DNA of 64,000 bases, taken from the NCBI GenBank assembly GCA_023238725.1, contig CM041538.1:13018880-13082879 (forward strand), read 5' to 3'. The translations under genes were made by a program, and so were the position numbers. Below, one piece after another: positions 44,986 through 57,913 of the stretch. The notes under the pieces were generated by a model, which saw nothing but the letters and a program-made list of their open reading frames with translations, was not told the origin of the DNA and searched no databases. Every line of letters begins with the position of its first letter. Within the stretch, counting starts at the first letter, position 1. Source of the DNA: Scortum barcoo (taxonomy: Eukaryota > Chordata > Actinopteri > Centrarchiformes > Terapontidae).

Positions 44986-47130
44986 TGATGTACATGACAG
45001 GGCTGTGGTGCTTAAGACATCCGTGAAGACTGACTTGGATTTGTCTCTGGCCCGAGCCTCCGCTGATCCAGAATCATCCAGGTCACAGACAACACTGAAT
45101 CTTTAGTTGTGATTTTCCTCTCTACCTTTATATATTTTTAAAAGTTTTTTTAAGTACTGCTTAGCTGTTGTCTGTATAATGAATCAGACCAATGTTAAAC
45201 AGTGTGAATATGATCCTTAAACCTCGCAATGCTTATTTATACATTTCTTTTCTTTGGTGTGTTGGATGTTGTGGACATCTCCATCTACTGTCTATCTACC
45301 ACTTTATTGATCAGGAACTTATCCCACTAATCATTGCTGTTATTTTTGCAATTATACTGTTTACTATTTACTTAAGCCACAGTCTTGACCATAATGCCTC
45401 AAGATCATGCCCCTCAATTAAACAAAATATACATTCAAATTCAACTGTACCTATATTTACATCTGACTTAGACTTAATTAAGATGGTCATGGCCGTATAA
45501 CCTTGGTACACAGTTCTGACTCAGATTACGTCTCCCAGACTGCAGGTGAGCATTTTTGTGGAAGCATCTCTGTGTACCTTGGGATTTGTGGTCAAGGGCC
45601 AAAATACTTTACATACATTTATATATCAGATATATAATACATATTTTGATGAGCCTCAAACACAGGCCGAGACAAGCAAAAACTTGATCAGTCAGTAAGC
45701 ATTGCTTTCCAACAGACAGACCAGAGGACATACTACCTCTGCACTTCTGCTTAAAGAATGACTTCTAAACTTGCCCTGCTACAGATGATTTGACTCTGAA
45801 TGATTGAATCCCAGCTCTCAATTTACCCTCATGAAACTGATTCTTAACTCATGACAGCTGCATGGTAGGACATTTGAAGTGGAGTTGTTTTCCTTCAGAG
45901 CAGCTGAGTAGTTTTTCACGTATCTACATTTTAATCTCGCAACATCCCGATTTTTATAAATGCACATCAGTACATCAGTACAATACAGCCTTCATTATGG
46001 TGCTGCATTAAACATGCATTCAATTGCACATTATTATACATATAGGCATACTGTGTAGAAAATCATTACCTTTGGCAATATCACCTTTAGCTTACTGCAT
46101 GTTTGAACATTCACTTAACTTCATCAGTAGGATTAAAGTATCTTTTTCTCTACATATGACTATATGACGGCTTTTTACATTGCCACAGTTTCCTTGCCAT
46201 ATGTAGCAGGAAACAGTAGCATGGTGCCAATGGTTTTACTCAAACCCAGTCTAATTTAAAATCCAAGGGAAAGAAATGTTCATGTAACTTGACATTCAAA
46301 TCCTGTGACATTCAGATTAGAGTTAGACAATACTAAAACTAGACAAAAAAAAAAACAAAAAAACAACTTTTCAGTTTGGCTACATGGTGGTTTGAGCCAC
46401 TGTTACCATGGCAGACATAACAAGGAAAATGAAACAACTAAGCAGAAAACTTGTTTGGGTATTTTCAGGTCAAACTTGGCTCCTACACCAAAACAGAGAG
46501 CGCTGAAGCAGGAAGAGTGGGGCGACACAGCTCTTTGACATGGCAGATAACATTTACTGTGATGGTGTCACATGGTGGATTATAAAATACATGTGACATT
46601 CAAAAAAGTAAGGTTTGAATAGGTGTACAGAGTTAAGCATGAGGCCCTGTGGTGTGAAGGCAGCCTCACATAGCAGTTGTCAGTTATATTGTAGAGGATA
46701 GGGTTGAAGGGGCAAAGCAAGAGGACGCATTCCGGTGCACATCATTACAGCCCAATAGAGAGTAAGAGATTATACTGCTTGTCAATTTCTGTTCACCTGT
46801 CTATAAATCAGGATGTCAGGTCCATTGTAGGAATAGATGGGCCTCATGGGCTTCTACTGGAGGAATGTCCTGGAGGCTGCCTTGTACTTACAGAGCAAAT
46901 TAAAACATGTCATATCAATGTTAGCATCTCCGAAAGCACTCATGCAGAGAGCCGTGATTCCCACCAATACGCGACATGTCATGATTACATTTCCGTTATT
47001 AACATGCATGCATGACTGGTCGGGACGAGTGAGGAAACAGCAGAAGTGATTTGCGCAGACCTCGGACTCAAGGCAACCCATAAATTATTTTGTCTCACAG
47101 TGACCCCCTTTTACCCCACATATGGTAAAC
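44986..47130. other. AT-rich non-coding DNA with one hydrophobic frame
   Basis: A 102-codon plus frame at 45192-45500 includes a run of about 20 hydrophobic residues near its middle (LIPLIIAVIFAIILF). T-rich plus-strand DNA commonly gives such translations, and no flanking signal peptide or domain is seen. A-runs lie at 46345-46364. Nothing else is recognised. Confidence 0.5.
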
Positions 47131-47218
47131 TGAGGTGGTTTGTATCAGCATGGTGCATCATTTCATTCTCCATTGCTTTTTTTGTTTGTTTTTTATAAGC
47201 GATCCACAAGTATGTTGT

Positions 47219-47230
47219 CCACCAGAGGGC
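47219..47230 (+). promoter_or_regulatory. Candidate CTCF site
   Basis: CCACCAGAGGGC fits the 12-base CTCF core CCASYAGRKGGC at every position. CTCF anchors chromatin loops and insulates enhancers, and its orientation matters. This one reads on the plus strand. Short motifs recur by chance, so occupancy is unproven. Confidence 0.4.
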
Positions 47231-47635
47231 CAGAACCAGATAAATTGCCACTCAGGGAGGGCTTGCCTTGCCAAAGAAGAAAACCGGTGTGTCAGCACGC
47301 TTGACCGCAGCTTAAGCCTACTGAGGAAATCCACCCATGTGTAGCTTGTTGGCTGTGACCTGCAACCTGGCCTTGTGCACCACAATCCTAAATACCTAAT
47401 CTGGCCAACCTATAACCTCACACCGACTTTTAATCTTCCTGGGGTATAAACAAACAAGCTGAAGCCGAATGCCAATCCTTATTTCCACTGTCCAGTTCCA
47501 AACCTGCTCATATAGAGACTACAGATGGAACTGAAGGAAATGCAAAAAGCATGTAGTTAAAGCGACAGAGTGGTTTTGAAAAAATGATGGGAAGGAAAAA
47601 AACAGTAAGAGCCTGACATGGATGAAGTTGAGGTT
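47231..47635. other. Unassigned non-coding DNA
   Basis: A short Cys-containing frame (47135-47344) crosses the CTCF-like word but has no recognisable domain. Confidence 0.4.
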
Positions 47636-47905
47636 GAAAGGTGCCTGATGTTGTGTTGTGTTGCTGTTGTTCCTGCTTCTCCCTCGCTTAGTACAATTAG
47701 AAACTGGGTCTTGGCTCCCTTTGCTGGCAGCACAGTGTTAACTTAATGCGGCGTGAAAAAATCATTATGCCACACTACAGATGGGCCCAGCCATGCAGAG
47801 GAACCTTTGCGCTCTCTTCAGAAAGCCAGTTTTAAACAGGGGCACTAATAAAACCGAGACCCCACCATTTGCTGATGATAACGATGTGTAGCAGGGCACC
47901 AAGGG
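47636..47905. promoter_or_regulatory. Candidate conserved block
   Basis: Repeat-free stretch with GTACAATTAGAAACTGG near 47692, GTTAACTTAATGCGGCG near 47737, AAATCATTATGCC near 47759 and a CATTTGCTGATGATAACG stretch near 47867. Nothing coding. Confidence 0.3.
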
Positions 47906-50155
47906 TAATGGGAAAGAGAGGGACTGAAGGCGAGAGAAAAGAAGAGACTGAAAGAATGAGTCACAAAGAGCCAGCTAAGAGGGTAAAGATTAAGAAATTA
48001 AAGCTTGACATAAGAGAGACCAGTGTTTAAGCCAAGTTTACTCAACAGCAAAGATGAATGAGTGGTGGTTTCTAATGGGTTCAGATTCTGAGTGTTTCTC
48101 CCACCCCAACGAAAACATTTAGTTGTTCTTTTGAAGGACTCAAAAGAGGTCAAGGTCTGTGTTTGATTCCCACCCAAATCCACGTATTGATCTTTGCAAT
48201 AAATCCTTCAAAGCAGTTTTAGGAGGGCAAAAGAAATCCTCTGCTTTCTCACAAACACCAGCTACTTTGCTGGCACTCCTCTCATTCTGAGATTCTCCTA
48301 AAACATTACTTCTGTGAGAGATGAGGGTGGGATATCAAAGACAGTAAAAATGTAATAAATCAAAAGCGCCCAAAGGCAAGAAATAAAGAAAAAGAATCCT
48401 TTGAAGGCAGGCGCAGATGGCGTCTTCATGATAACCTTTTCACCCTTGTGCCCTTCGGGTCCAAACAAGCGAAAAGGATGTAAACATGTTTTATTACAGC
48501 ATAAAACTCTGAGGAGGTCGTAGCATGTCTGGACTTTCTTTAGGGCTTTTATTTGCAGGAGGGAGGCATGTTCTCTCTGAGCTCTTAAATGCAATGACCG
48601 TAAACATGTACAACTAAGTGCATGTTAATGGCAAAGAGGTTAGGGAGTAATGTACTGACCGAAGCATCAGATTTAGCTGTTTGCAGTGGCACGGTGGTGA
48701 TGTTCTACATGGTAGATTGTTAGATTTGTGGTTGACTATACCTCCTGGAATAACAGAACGTGATGTAATTAATCCTCATCTAACGTCCCTTCAGAGCTAC
48801 AGATGGATGTCATTGGTCATTAATGATCAAGATCAGTCAGGTCTCACCATCTTAATGAGCAAATAACCAAAATATGCTTGAAAAAAATAGTTTGAAATTT
48901 AAATCAAGGTTATGCGGTGAAACCCTGAAAACCCTAACCTTGAAATGTGAGGAGTGGTTAGAGTGCAGCTCAACAAAAACATTTTCTACTCTTTGTAAAG
49001 TTTTTTTTTTTTATCCAATTTGATTTATTTTTTATGATCCAACTTCTGATATCCCACCGTGACCAAAACGTGCACTTGCCAGAGACCATAAAATTAAAAT
49101 GTTTGTTTATTTTATTATATTTGTTGAAACTTTGTTGCAAGTAGCCTATTCCAAAGTGTACATTAACTGTCTAACCACAAGGCCCTGAGACACCAGTGTG
49201 CTTGAGAAAAGAACCAGGATGTAAACCAGTTCACAGGACACTGACACATTTATTACCCACTTGTTTCTACAAGAGTCATGTTCCTGGATTTTTACTGCAT
49301 TTGTTTCAAGACACAAGGCCACGTAATTCCTCCTAAGCCAAGCATGAGAAATGCTTTTAGAATAAACAATCCAGAGTAGAACTGTTGACCACTCATAAAA
49401 GGCAGTCTTTGCCTGTTTGGGTAAGTAATGGTTTCCTGAGTTAAGTAGATATCAGAGGAGCTGGAGATGCAAATATGACATGGATCTGTGGTCAGTGTGC
49501 TTGAGTTCTCAGACAACATCAAATACTTTCTTGACCACATGCAATGATTTTCATTTAGCAATTTATTTTGGTGGAAGTTTCAAAAAGGGTTCATTCATTG
49601 CTTATTACTGTTATTATTAGTATCATTTTATGGTCAACTGCAAGCCTTTAGCAATCATCCCACTCTACAATCTGCATAGGTTGCTGAGTATATCTGTGGT
49701 ATCCATTTGCAATTCTCAAACAGCAATTGCAACACCAAGCCACACGCTGATAACAATGTTAAAATCATTAGTGGTGATATCGTAAGGCAAAACCACCATG
49801 GAGAGGAAAACATCCCAAAGCCCCAAACAATTATGGACATATCGCACAATCCCCATGTAAACAGAGGGAGGAATGCAGCGTGACTGCATTCAGATACAGA
49901 TCTCAAAAAGTGAAATCCCACATACACAGGAGAGGCACATACAAACCCACTCAGTATGCTTCAAATCAGCAGTGTTTAAAGCCCAGCACCCTTCACAGCG
50001 GTAGGTCTACACTCAGTCCATCTCAGGTATAAAGGGTCTAAGGGTCCGCTCTACCCCTGGACTCTGTCACACCATAGTCTCCTAGTTAACCTTTGTTTAA
50101 TGCCCTTGTATTCCATTACACATGTGCACTGACTGGGTAGAGGAACAGCAGAGCT
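47906..50155. other. AT-rich non-coding DNA, nothing recognisable
   Basis: Over 2.2 kb with only chance frames, a T-run at about 49002-49012, and no repeat family I can name. Confidence 0.55.
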
Positions 50156-50209
50156 GCCAGTCAGGGGAGTGGTTGACATTTTGACGGTTGTTAAGGTTTA
50201 AACAGCTCG

Positions 50210-50223
50210 CCCGCAGGAGGCAG
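50210..50223 (+). promoter_or_regulatory. Weak CTCF-like site
   Basis: CCCGCAGGAGGCAG agrees with 12 of 14 positions of the extended CTCF core. Supportable only as a candidate. Confidence 0.2.
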
Positions 50224-50639
50224 TAGAAAGAAAATGAGGGCTCTGACTGAACTGGGACGACCCAGAAGTCATTTTAGAGCGATTCACATTGCATTCTTTG
50301 GCATGCATAAGTGAAGAGACCTTTTGAAAATACTAAAATAGAAAATGCCAACACTTAACTATACCTGTGAGTGGTATTTACAGTGCATGCGCAGCTCAAA
50401 CAATACATCACTGCTAAATTTCATGATATAACTTATTGGTCACAGTGCATCCTCAGCATCTTTTACTTAACACTTGAAATATAGAAGACCTACTGTACCT
50501 TATTTGAGGTTAGCACAGAATGACCAATTTAAACTCAATGAAAAACAGCAATGGCAACAGCAATAGTGCAGACATTTATGATGATTTCTCTCTCTCGAGC
50601 ACTCTTACAAACCAGCATATATCACAAACCTCCACTGCT

Positions 50640-51100
50640 TTTAATCCATTTAATGCAAACAGCCACGTCAGCTTTTCCACACTGTATGAATAATGAAAGG
50701 GGCCAACAGCGCTTGTTGACTTAGAAAAACAAAACAGAAATTAAACATGAGGGACGCGGATCCCTGACAGCCTGGTTGGTCCCGATGTCAGGTCTCACTT
50801 CTGTCCTGACTGATCCATCATCGGCTCACATTCGCCCAGCCGCCCTCCACCTGTGTCCCCGGAAACCTTTATTTATCTTCCCTCAGCTACATTGATGAAT
50901 GGGTAGAAATGAGGTGGATGAATTAATAACAGTGTTAGCGCGATGATAATGGCGGAAAGAGCTAAAGTGTTATTGATGACTCAATCAAGGACAGCCAACC
51001 TCCAGCCAGCGTCCCTGTTTCGTAATTAGTTGCTGGTTTGTAAAACTGCATTTTATCCTCTGCCAAATATGCAGAGTCGCTGACAGGTAATATGTAAAAC
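50640..51100. promoter_or_regulatory. Candidate enhancer block
   Basis: A repeat-free block with GATGAATTAATAACAG at 50917-50932, GCGATGATAATGGCGG near 50940, TGACTCA (AP-1) at 50977-50983 followed by ATCAAGG, CGTAATTAGTTGC near 51021 and CCAAATATGCAGAG near 51064. CpG-containing words sit among TAAT cores, a texture I associate with conserved developmental enhancers. No frame codes for anything recognisable. Confidence 0.4.
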
Positions 51101-52565
51101 TCCCCTATTTTATTTATTTGCTACATAGGTCATTTCACTTTGATGATGCATAAAGCAGGTTCTGTAATTTTGCCATTTCTACCTGGTTTTTAATAAAATA
51201 TTATTATTATTATTTTCCCTCCACTCAGGTTTTTGTCCTCGCCATTTTCTCATTTCCTTCAAAAGCTCCGGGAAGCTGGGCATTTGTAGAATGTCCTCTG
51301 CTGGCAGAGGCTCACAAGTCAACGTCTCCACCTCCGCTCTTCAACACTAAACCACTGTACTTGGTTCTGCTTCGGTGGGCAGCACAAGTCAAAGTGAATC
51401 TTTATGTACTCTTTATGTTGGACATGAAACGGGGAGGTGAATTCTGTGACCACCAATTTGATGATATATTATTAGCGAACATTGGATTAATGCATAATAT
51501 CAATCAAATATTTCCAACAAACTTACAACCATCATTTTAAACACTCAACCTTTAAACCTGTATTATTACTTACCACTCTAAGATTCTTTCATCTAACAAT
51601 CGTGAGTGTGAATATATTTCATTTATTAAGACAATTAAAGAACATGGTAACTGTAAATGTGTAGTTATAATTTAAACATGTTTTCAGGAAGGAAGTGTTG
51701 TATGAACATACAAACAGCACACAAACACGTCCTTCACTCCAGTTTGCTTTTCTGCAGTTCACTGTCTGCGCTTCGAAATGAATGACCCATTATTCATGTT
51801 GTGTCCACACACCGTCCTGACGCAGCCCATGTTTGGACAGGTGTGTGGGTGAACATAGGTGCATCTATGTGTGCGCCCTCTGTTTGCCTTCTCTATTGGC
51901 CTGCAAAATAGAGAGGCTTTTAACACCCCAGGTCAGGGAGCGTTTCTTCCATTTGCACAGTATCTTTGCAAACTTTTCGCTTTTCTTTGAGGATGTCTTT
52001 ATTAAGTGGCTCGCCTGTTTGTCCTTCTTTCACAGTAAGCTGGGTCATCAGGTTGGAAGGTTAAAGACATCATGAAACCAACCTTAAAGCGATGCTGAAC
52101 TTTGGTGAAAGCTGGGCTTGTATAGCTTCGGTAAGTAAAGTAGTTCAAAACATATCATGTTGTCTTTATAGGTTGTGTGCAAACTGTGAGAGAGAATGTT
52201 TTTTTGTCTCTTTTTTTCCTGCTTTCGCCTGTTTATGGTACATTTGCATATGTACAGCTGCAAATTTACAACTTCCTTCTTCCATTTATACATACAGATT
52301 TTTGCCTAATCTCTATCAGGGCCAAAGTGTGTATTACTACTGTCAAGCAAACACAAAAGGGACATTGGAAAAGTACTACCAAAAACCAATGCTGTTATAA
52401 GTTTGAAACATATGTATATTATGATGCTTAATTATATCTAAAATATAGCAGAAAAAAAAGGAAAAAATGTACCCACAGCCTTTGTAATGAGAAAAGGCCT
52501 TGATTTCCCGTAGTATGCAGGGAGTCCATCTAGATTCAGCAGTCTTTTTATTTCCCTGTCAGCAG
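51101..52565. other. AT-rich non-coding DNA
   Basis: Includes an (ATT)n run at about 51201-51215 and an A-run at about 52452-52459. Frames at 51833-52075 and 52092-52431 match nothing. Confidence 0.5.
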
Positions 52566-53190
52566 ACACTTGTCCATCTCTCAGGGAGGGAGTTTAGGGA
52601 GTCTTGTCTTAACCCAAACACCAGATGCTGACCCTGACTCTCCTCCTCTAAATCGTCCCCCAGTTTGTGTAGCACAACTTCCTCCCGCTGCTAGCGCCCT
52701 GCAGCCTACAGTATGCTGTGAACATTGTGGAAACACACATACGAACAAACTTATATCCGCTACCTACTATTTTAACCACTCCACTGCAGCTGTAAGAGCT
52801 TGCCTGCAAAGGGAAAGCAACGATTGTGTTCCATTAGGACGATGTGTGTAGTACCTGCAATATGTCTGTGTTTGTGTGTGTGCGTCTGTGTTTGTGCTGG
52901 TTTAAATGTAAGATGAACCACAGAGGTTTTACAGTGTGTGTTTTTGTGTTCACCCTGTGCACATCTTTGTGTCCCCGTCTTTCCACGTCACCCCTCTGGT
53001 TTCTGAAAGTGCTGCTCCCCTTTTCGTCTCTCTCAGAAAAAGTTGTCACTTCAAGCATGACAACCAAATGGTTACTCAATGCATGCTTGTGGCATTCTCC
53101 TTTCCATTAAGAGAACATGTGATCTGTTGACTGAAATTCAAATTTTCACAACAGCAACAAGAGATAGCTTTGTAGAGCGAAACAAATAGA
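52566..53190. other. Mixed DNA with a TG-rich core
   Basis: TG-rich at 52862-52990. Open frames across it are Cys/Val-rich and repeat-driven. No gene is recognised. Confidence 0.45.
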
Positions 53191-53199
53191 TATCGCCCC

Positions 53200-53560
53200 T
53201 GGATATGTTAAAAAAACGCCACGACTCTTGTGTCAGTATGCTGTTTTTCGTATACGTGCGTGACAGTGCGAGTGGAATGAGAGTGCTTATCTGTTTGTAT
53301 GCCAACGCTACACTTTATGCTTTATTTAGATACCTGGGTTTTCCGGTGCGGAGCTGATGACACTGTGGAGTCTTGCCTCCCACGCATGCCCTGCCCTGAC
53401 TCACAGAAGAGCTGCTAACAGATAAGCTGTGGGAGAGTGACAGAGATATTCCTCACTGGCTCCACTTAGTCAGGCTGACACATTTAACCGCAGACAGAGT
53501 GCGTTACTGTAAATATCACAAGGTCAGCTCCGCCCGGCAAGGTCACGTGAATACAAAGAG
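53200..53560. promoter_or_regulatory. Candidate regulatory block with paired nuclear-receptor half-sites
   Basis: CAAGGTCA occurs at 53519-53526 and again at 53538-53545, both in plus orientation, the extended half-site bound by NR5A and ERR-type receptors. The second overlaps TCACGTGA at 53543-53550, a perfect E-box palindrome of the USF/MiT type. Upstream, AACAGATAAGCTG near 53418 holds a GATA word. Factor binding is inferred. Confidence 0.4.
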
Positions 53561-54230
53561 TTTTCAAGAGATTGTTCGGATGGTCACTTTCCTGCGGTCT
53601 TGGATTTGAATCAACCCTGAACACGTTCATTTGTTTGTTTGTTTTTTTTTTTCTGTGTGTGAATGTAAAGGCTGTAATATTCTGCTGTAATATACCGAAT
53701 AAGGAAAATGCATCATATGGTCACTTCATTTGCATAACAAATTATGTTTTTTTTCTTATTTACCCCAAAATGTTTCTGGATGCTAGCGTTGAGGTTTTGA
53801 GCCATCTGCATCTGAAATGTAAGTTTTCACTTCAGTGGAGATGAGCCTAGAAGAAAATGACTCTTGAACATGTGTTTTTCTAGAGGATTGTCACCAGAAA
53901 TATTTCTCGTTATATTTTGTAATGACACTCTTAAAAATGAATGAGCTGGCTTTTGAGGCATGAGGAGGTGCAGACTCAACTCAACTGTGAGTTTTACACG
54001 TGGCTACAGAGCACGGATCGATTTACTTGCCAAGTCACAATGACATTTTTGTGTTATGTAATATAATATTTATTACAGCATATATAAGATGTCTTCCGAA
54101 ACCTCAACACGCTCCTCTAAGTATATATTTTCAGTGTTTAGAGCATTATTGGTAATGGCGATAACTCAAAACTGCATTAATTTACATTCTAATATAAAAT
54201 CCTCAGCTCATTGTCTGCCAGCATCCAAAA
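53561..54230. other. AT-rich non-coding DNA
   Basis: T-runs near 53642 and 53748. No gene is recognised. Confidence 0.55.
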
Positions 54231-54336
54231 CAATGGCAGGGACCACCTCCAATAAAAGGGCTCAGTTTCAGCCAGTGGGAACAGGGAGAATGAAAAACAT
54301 ATCTCCTCCTCCCACTGCTGCTTAATTCCTCCCCAC

Positions 54337-54363
54337 CACACACACATACACACACACACACAC
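54337..54363. repeat. (CA)n microsatellite
   Basis: CA tract with one TA interruption. Confidence 0.95.
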
Positions 54364-55435
54364 CCTCTACCGTCTCTTTAGTGGAGTCCGACAGCTCTCA
54401 GGGAAGAAGGGATTTTGCTCTGCTCTTTCCAGATGACCTCCTCTAAAACTTGGGTCCCGGGCTTAGCGCACAGGAGGAACACAAGGGGGAACAGTGTTGC
54501 AAATTTGTCGCCCAGAGTGTTAAAATTCCCCCAGGAATGTTAATCTGGCCAGTCCTCCCAGCACACACACTTCAGTAATCCTCAACCCCATCGCGTAAGA
54601 CGGATTTGGTTGTCCAACGCTACCACTTGTATTAAGACCATACACTCCCCTCCTAGCCCCAAAACACCAATATATATATAATAGCAATTGTCTTCATATG
54701 TCTGTGATTAAATTAATTACCAGGAAAAAAAAAAGTTAAAGAAAAAAAAAAGTGAGTGACCATTTTTTGGTCCTGGAGAGCTCCTTTCCACAGAACATTT
54801 AATTACTTCCCATTCATGCTGCTTTTGATGGATAATAAATCTCATGGAAAGAGTTTTACTACTAATAAAGAGGGTCACTCGAAAATGAAAAATTCAGCAT
54901 GTGGAAAAATGTAACTCTCATTAAAGTTCTTCTGTTTTTAAAAGTAAAGATGTGGAAAGAAAAATGAATTGCTATCTTACTGGCTGTAACTGGTGAGTGG
55001 TGCTTGTTAGAAAGATACTTAATGAAATAATAATATAATAAAAACATATGATAAATAATAAAACAATACAGGTAATAGAGAATCTCTTGGAGCGTTCACA
55101 ACTAAAAAGCAAAAACTATGCTATTTACTTACTTATTTATTTATTTTTAAGGCCAACACTATTGCAACTTTAGCTGTTTCTTAAACCAGACTGTTTTAGG
55201 TTAGTCTTTTTTGCTTTCTGTTATTAACCTAATTCATTAATAAAGTATTTGTTAAAGCAAACAACTCTGAGTTGTCTGACATTTTGCCATTTTAAACTGT
55301 CATTTTCTTCACTACCTTAGATTTCTGTTTGTACTGTGTGTATGTGTGTGGGTATAAATGGGAGCTGTGTGTGCTTATGGACCAAGCACTCCTGTAAAAC
55401 AAGATAAATTCTCCTCGGGGCTACTGTTTATTTCT
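54364..55435. other. Mixed then AT-rich non-coding DNA
   Basis: GC-balanced to about 54620, then AT-rich with A-runs near 54725-54751 and TTAT repeats near 55128-55147. No gene is recognised. Confidence 0.5.
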
Positions 55436-55765
55436 TCCCTATGTTATGTGGACATTTGGACCGGTGTGTATCCAGTGTGCGCGTGTTTGTGCGTGTCAAT
55501 ACTTTGACTGCGTGCATGCTCCCCCAGAAAAATGAGGCGGTGTTTACTTGCAGAATGATTTCCTCTGGTTTGAATGTCGTTTTCTTTCTCCTCCCTGTAT
55601 CCATTCTCGCCATCTCACGGAGAGAGAAACAGGAGGCAACTCGGGGCTTTTTAACTTCTTGACCTTCAGACATGATTGAATCTGTTCTGCTGCCAAGCCA
55701 GACAAAAGGCTTCTGAAAGCAAAGAGTCAGCTTATGACTTGGCCTTCATGTAGCCATGGACAGAG
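55436..55765. other. Unassigned balanced stretch
   Basis: Overlapping frames on both strands (55428-55673 minus, 55441-55662 plus) match nothing. Confidence 0.35.
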
Positions 55766-55950
55766 GGGGAGAGAGAGAGAGAGAGAGAGAGAAAGCAATG
55801 GAGAGAGGCAGAGAGAGGGAGATCGGAGAAAGAGCAATCATGTCATGCACAACATTTATTTATTCAAACTGTCCATCTGCTGTGTGGCTCAAGCTTGGCT
55901 GGCATACACACACACACACACACAGACTAACACACACACACACACACTCT
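55766..55950. repeat. (GA)n and (CA)n microsatellites
   Basis: GA repeat at 55769-55793 with a purine-rich tail to about 55830, then CA repeats at 55905-55947. The 108- and 78-codon frames are translations of these repeats. Confidence 0.95.
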
Positions 55951-57535
55951 ATTTTGTCTTTCACATTCACATGCACAGACACACTTTTCTAAAAACCAGG
56001 GCTCAAAGGTTGGTCCGGTCTTTATCCATTATTCTTCTCAGCAATCCAGGTCCCCCATGATGGGGTTAGGGTCTCATGACTATTTAGTTTTTGTTTGTCA
56101 CCACATTTTGCAAAAAGGCAGATGATAAAGCAGGAAGACCACAGCGCCACCCATCCTAGTTCTTTGCTGAGGTGCTGGAAGCATCAAAAAGTGCAAAAAA
56201 AGGTGGTTAACAAATTAATTCCAGACCTAATCATGTGTACAAAAAGGGTGCAAAAACAGTCATTCACCCTCTGCTTTGAAAATTGAAAACATTATGTGCA
56301 TGTGTCTTTGTTAAGCTTGAATGTACATTTCTACATTGATGCTGACCATTCATACTGTAGTAATAAAAAGCTTAAGCAATGAAGAAAACATTGTAAACAT
56401 ATACATGTCAAAATGATTTACTAACAGTGGTTATAAATTTGATCGGTTACTATTGGCCACAGCACAGACTAGTGGTTATCAACTGCAATTCAAAGACCCC
56501 CTCCACGCCGTGACCTGAGCTGTTACAGTGGGTCATGTCTGAGACTCACTGATCAGTTCACTGTTTGATGGTTAAAACACAGTTTCTCACCTTTGACCTT
56601 TGGGTTTTTCAACTTGAGATAATCAAATACTGGTTTTAATAGATGAAAAAGAATTTATTTTAGAGATGATACAGTCATCAATATCATTGAGGGATTAGTG
56701 TTGACTGTTTCAAGATCAGTTCAACACCGATTGACCTCTCCTTTGATTAAAAATTCAGACAAACATAAGCATTTGCAGAGATATGACTGAAATTTTAACT
56801 CTAATTATTAGAGCCAGAAATGCTTGAAATACCAAATTGTCAATAATGACATACGACTGACTGGAATTTCAAATTGAACAGACGGCACCTTTAGAGGCTG
56901 TCAGTAGTCAGGTGGCAGCAAGTCACCCATACCGTCAGTGTTCCTGCCTCTGCGCGGCTACGGGTAGCGATGAGAGAAACCTGTAAAGGAGGCAGCTGTG
57001 CAGGTGCTGGGTCTATAAACAGTTAGGACACAGTGACCCGGTACAGTGTTGAGGTGTCAATGCCGTTCTTTTGTGTTATCACTCGACCGTTCAGTCAATT
57101 TGATGATGACTCGCTTCCTTGTGCGACAGCTCTGTTGACAAAGCTGGTGTTGCAAAACGGAGGGGAAAGCTGCAACAAACACAAGTGGCATGAAAATAAT
57201 GAGGGATTATGCTTCCATGAGTGTACAGCAATCTGCACTTACATGTACAGGCACATGCGCTGTATACACAGAGGTGTGAAGAGAGATGTGCTGTCACACA
57301 CAAAAATGCACATATGTAGAAGGGTGCCTCTAAGTCACTCTGACAAATGAAACTGTTATTGGCCACGTACATACAGTCCAATTTGGGTTTCATTTTTTCT
57401 TGAATAGCCTCAAAGGACGTTAAAGTAATCTAGCCATTGAAAATCTAAATTTCATATGGCTGCAAAGCTACTGAGTATGAGCGCTAAAACGTGAATAAGA
57501 ATTTCTATCTGACTGTTTGAGGTCGAAATTTCCCT
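55951..57535. other. AT-rich non-coding DNA
   Basis: No gene is recognised. A stretch at 56471-56510 faintly resembles a hAT-type transposon end but is unpaired. The 105-codon frame 57033-57350 has no known similarity. Confidence 0.45.
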
Positions 57536-57885
57536 CATTTACATTCCTTTTCCGACGGTCCTCCTAAGGCACAGTATGGTCTGCCTCTGCGAAACGCGTC
57601 GCCTCTTTCCACCGGCGGTGCCACCGGCCTGAATGAGGTTGATTCTGATTTAATCAAAAGTATCAGGTGTTGTTTGATTGAAGGCCGTGGCGGTGTTGGA
57701 GGGGAAACGCTGGGATAGTTTTACAAGAAAAGACGAGACCTGGCAACGGCACCCAGCAGCACGGGCTGATATCCCTGATGAAATGTTCTGGGAGAGCATG
57801 CGGTTATTACCCCAGCGGATGTTATTGTACAAAACTGAAGACGGGTAATGAAATGATGTATGGTCTTTGACTGAGCAGGCGGGAG
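57536..57885. promoter_or_regulatory. Candidate conserved block
   Basis: CpG-containing, repeat-free sequence. CGAAACGCGTCGCC near 57589, TTCTGATTTAATCAAAAG near 57644, TTTGATTGAAGGCC near 57673 and GCGGTTATTACCCC near 57799 stand out. No frame is recognisable. Confidence 0.35.
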
Positions 57886-57913
57886 TGTGTGTACTTGTAT
57901 GTCTGTTAACGCA

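Noticed and set aside
48125..48185. Possible tRNA-like GTTTGATTCCCACCC
   Set aside because: No paired arms or acceptor stem could be drawn from the flanking sequence.
56461..56530. AGTGGTTATCAACTGCAATT followed by CAAAGACCCCC, like a hAT transposon end
   Set aside because: No inverted partner was found nearby and the match is short and imperfect.
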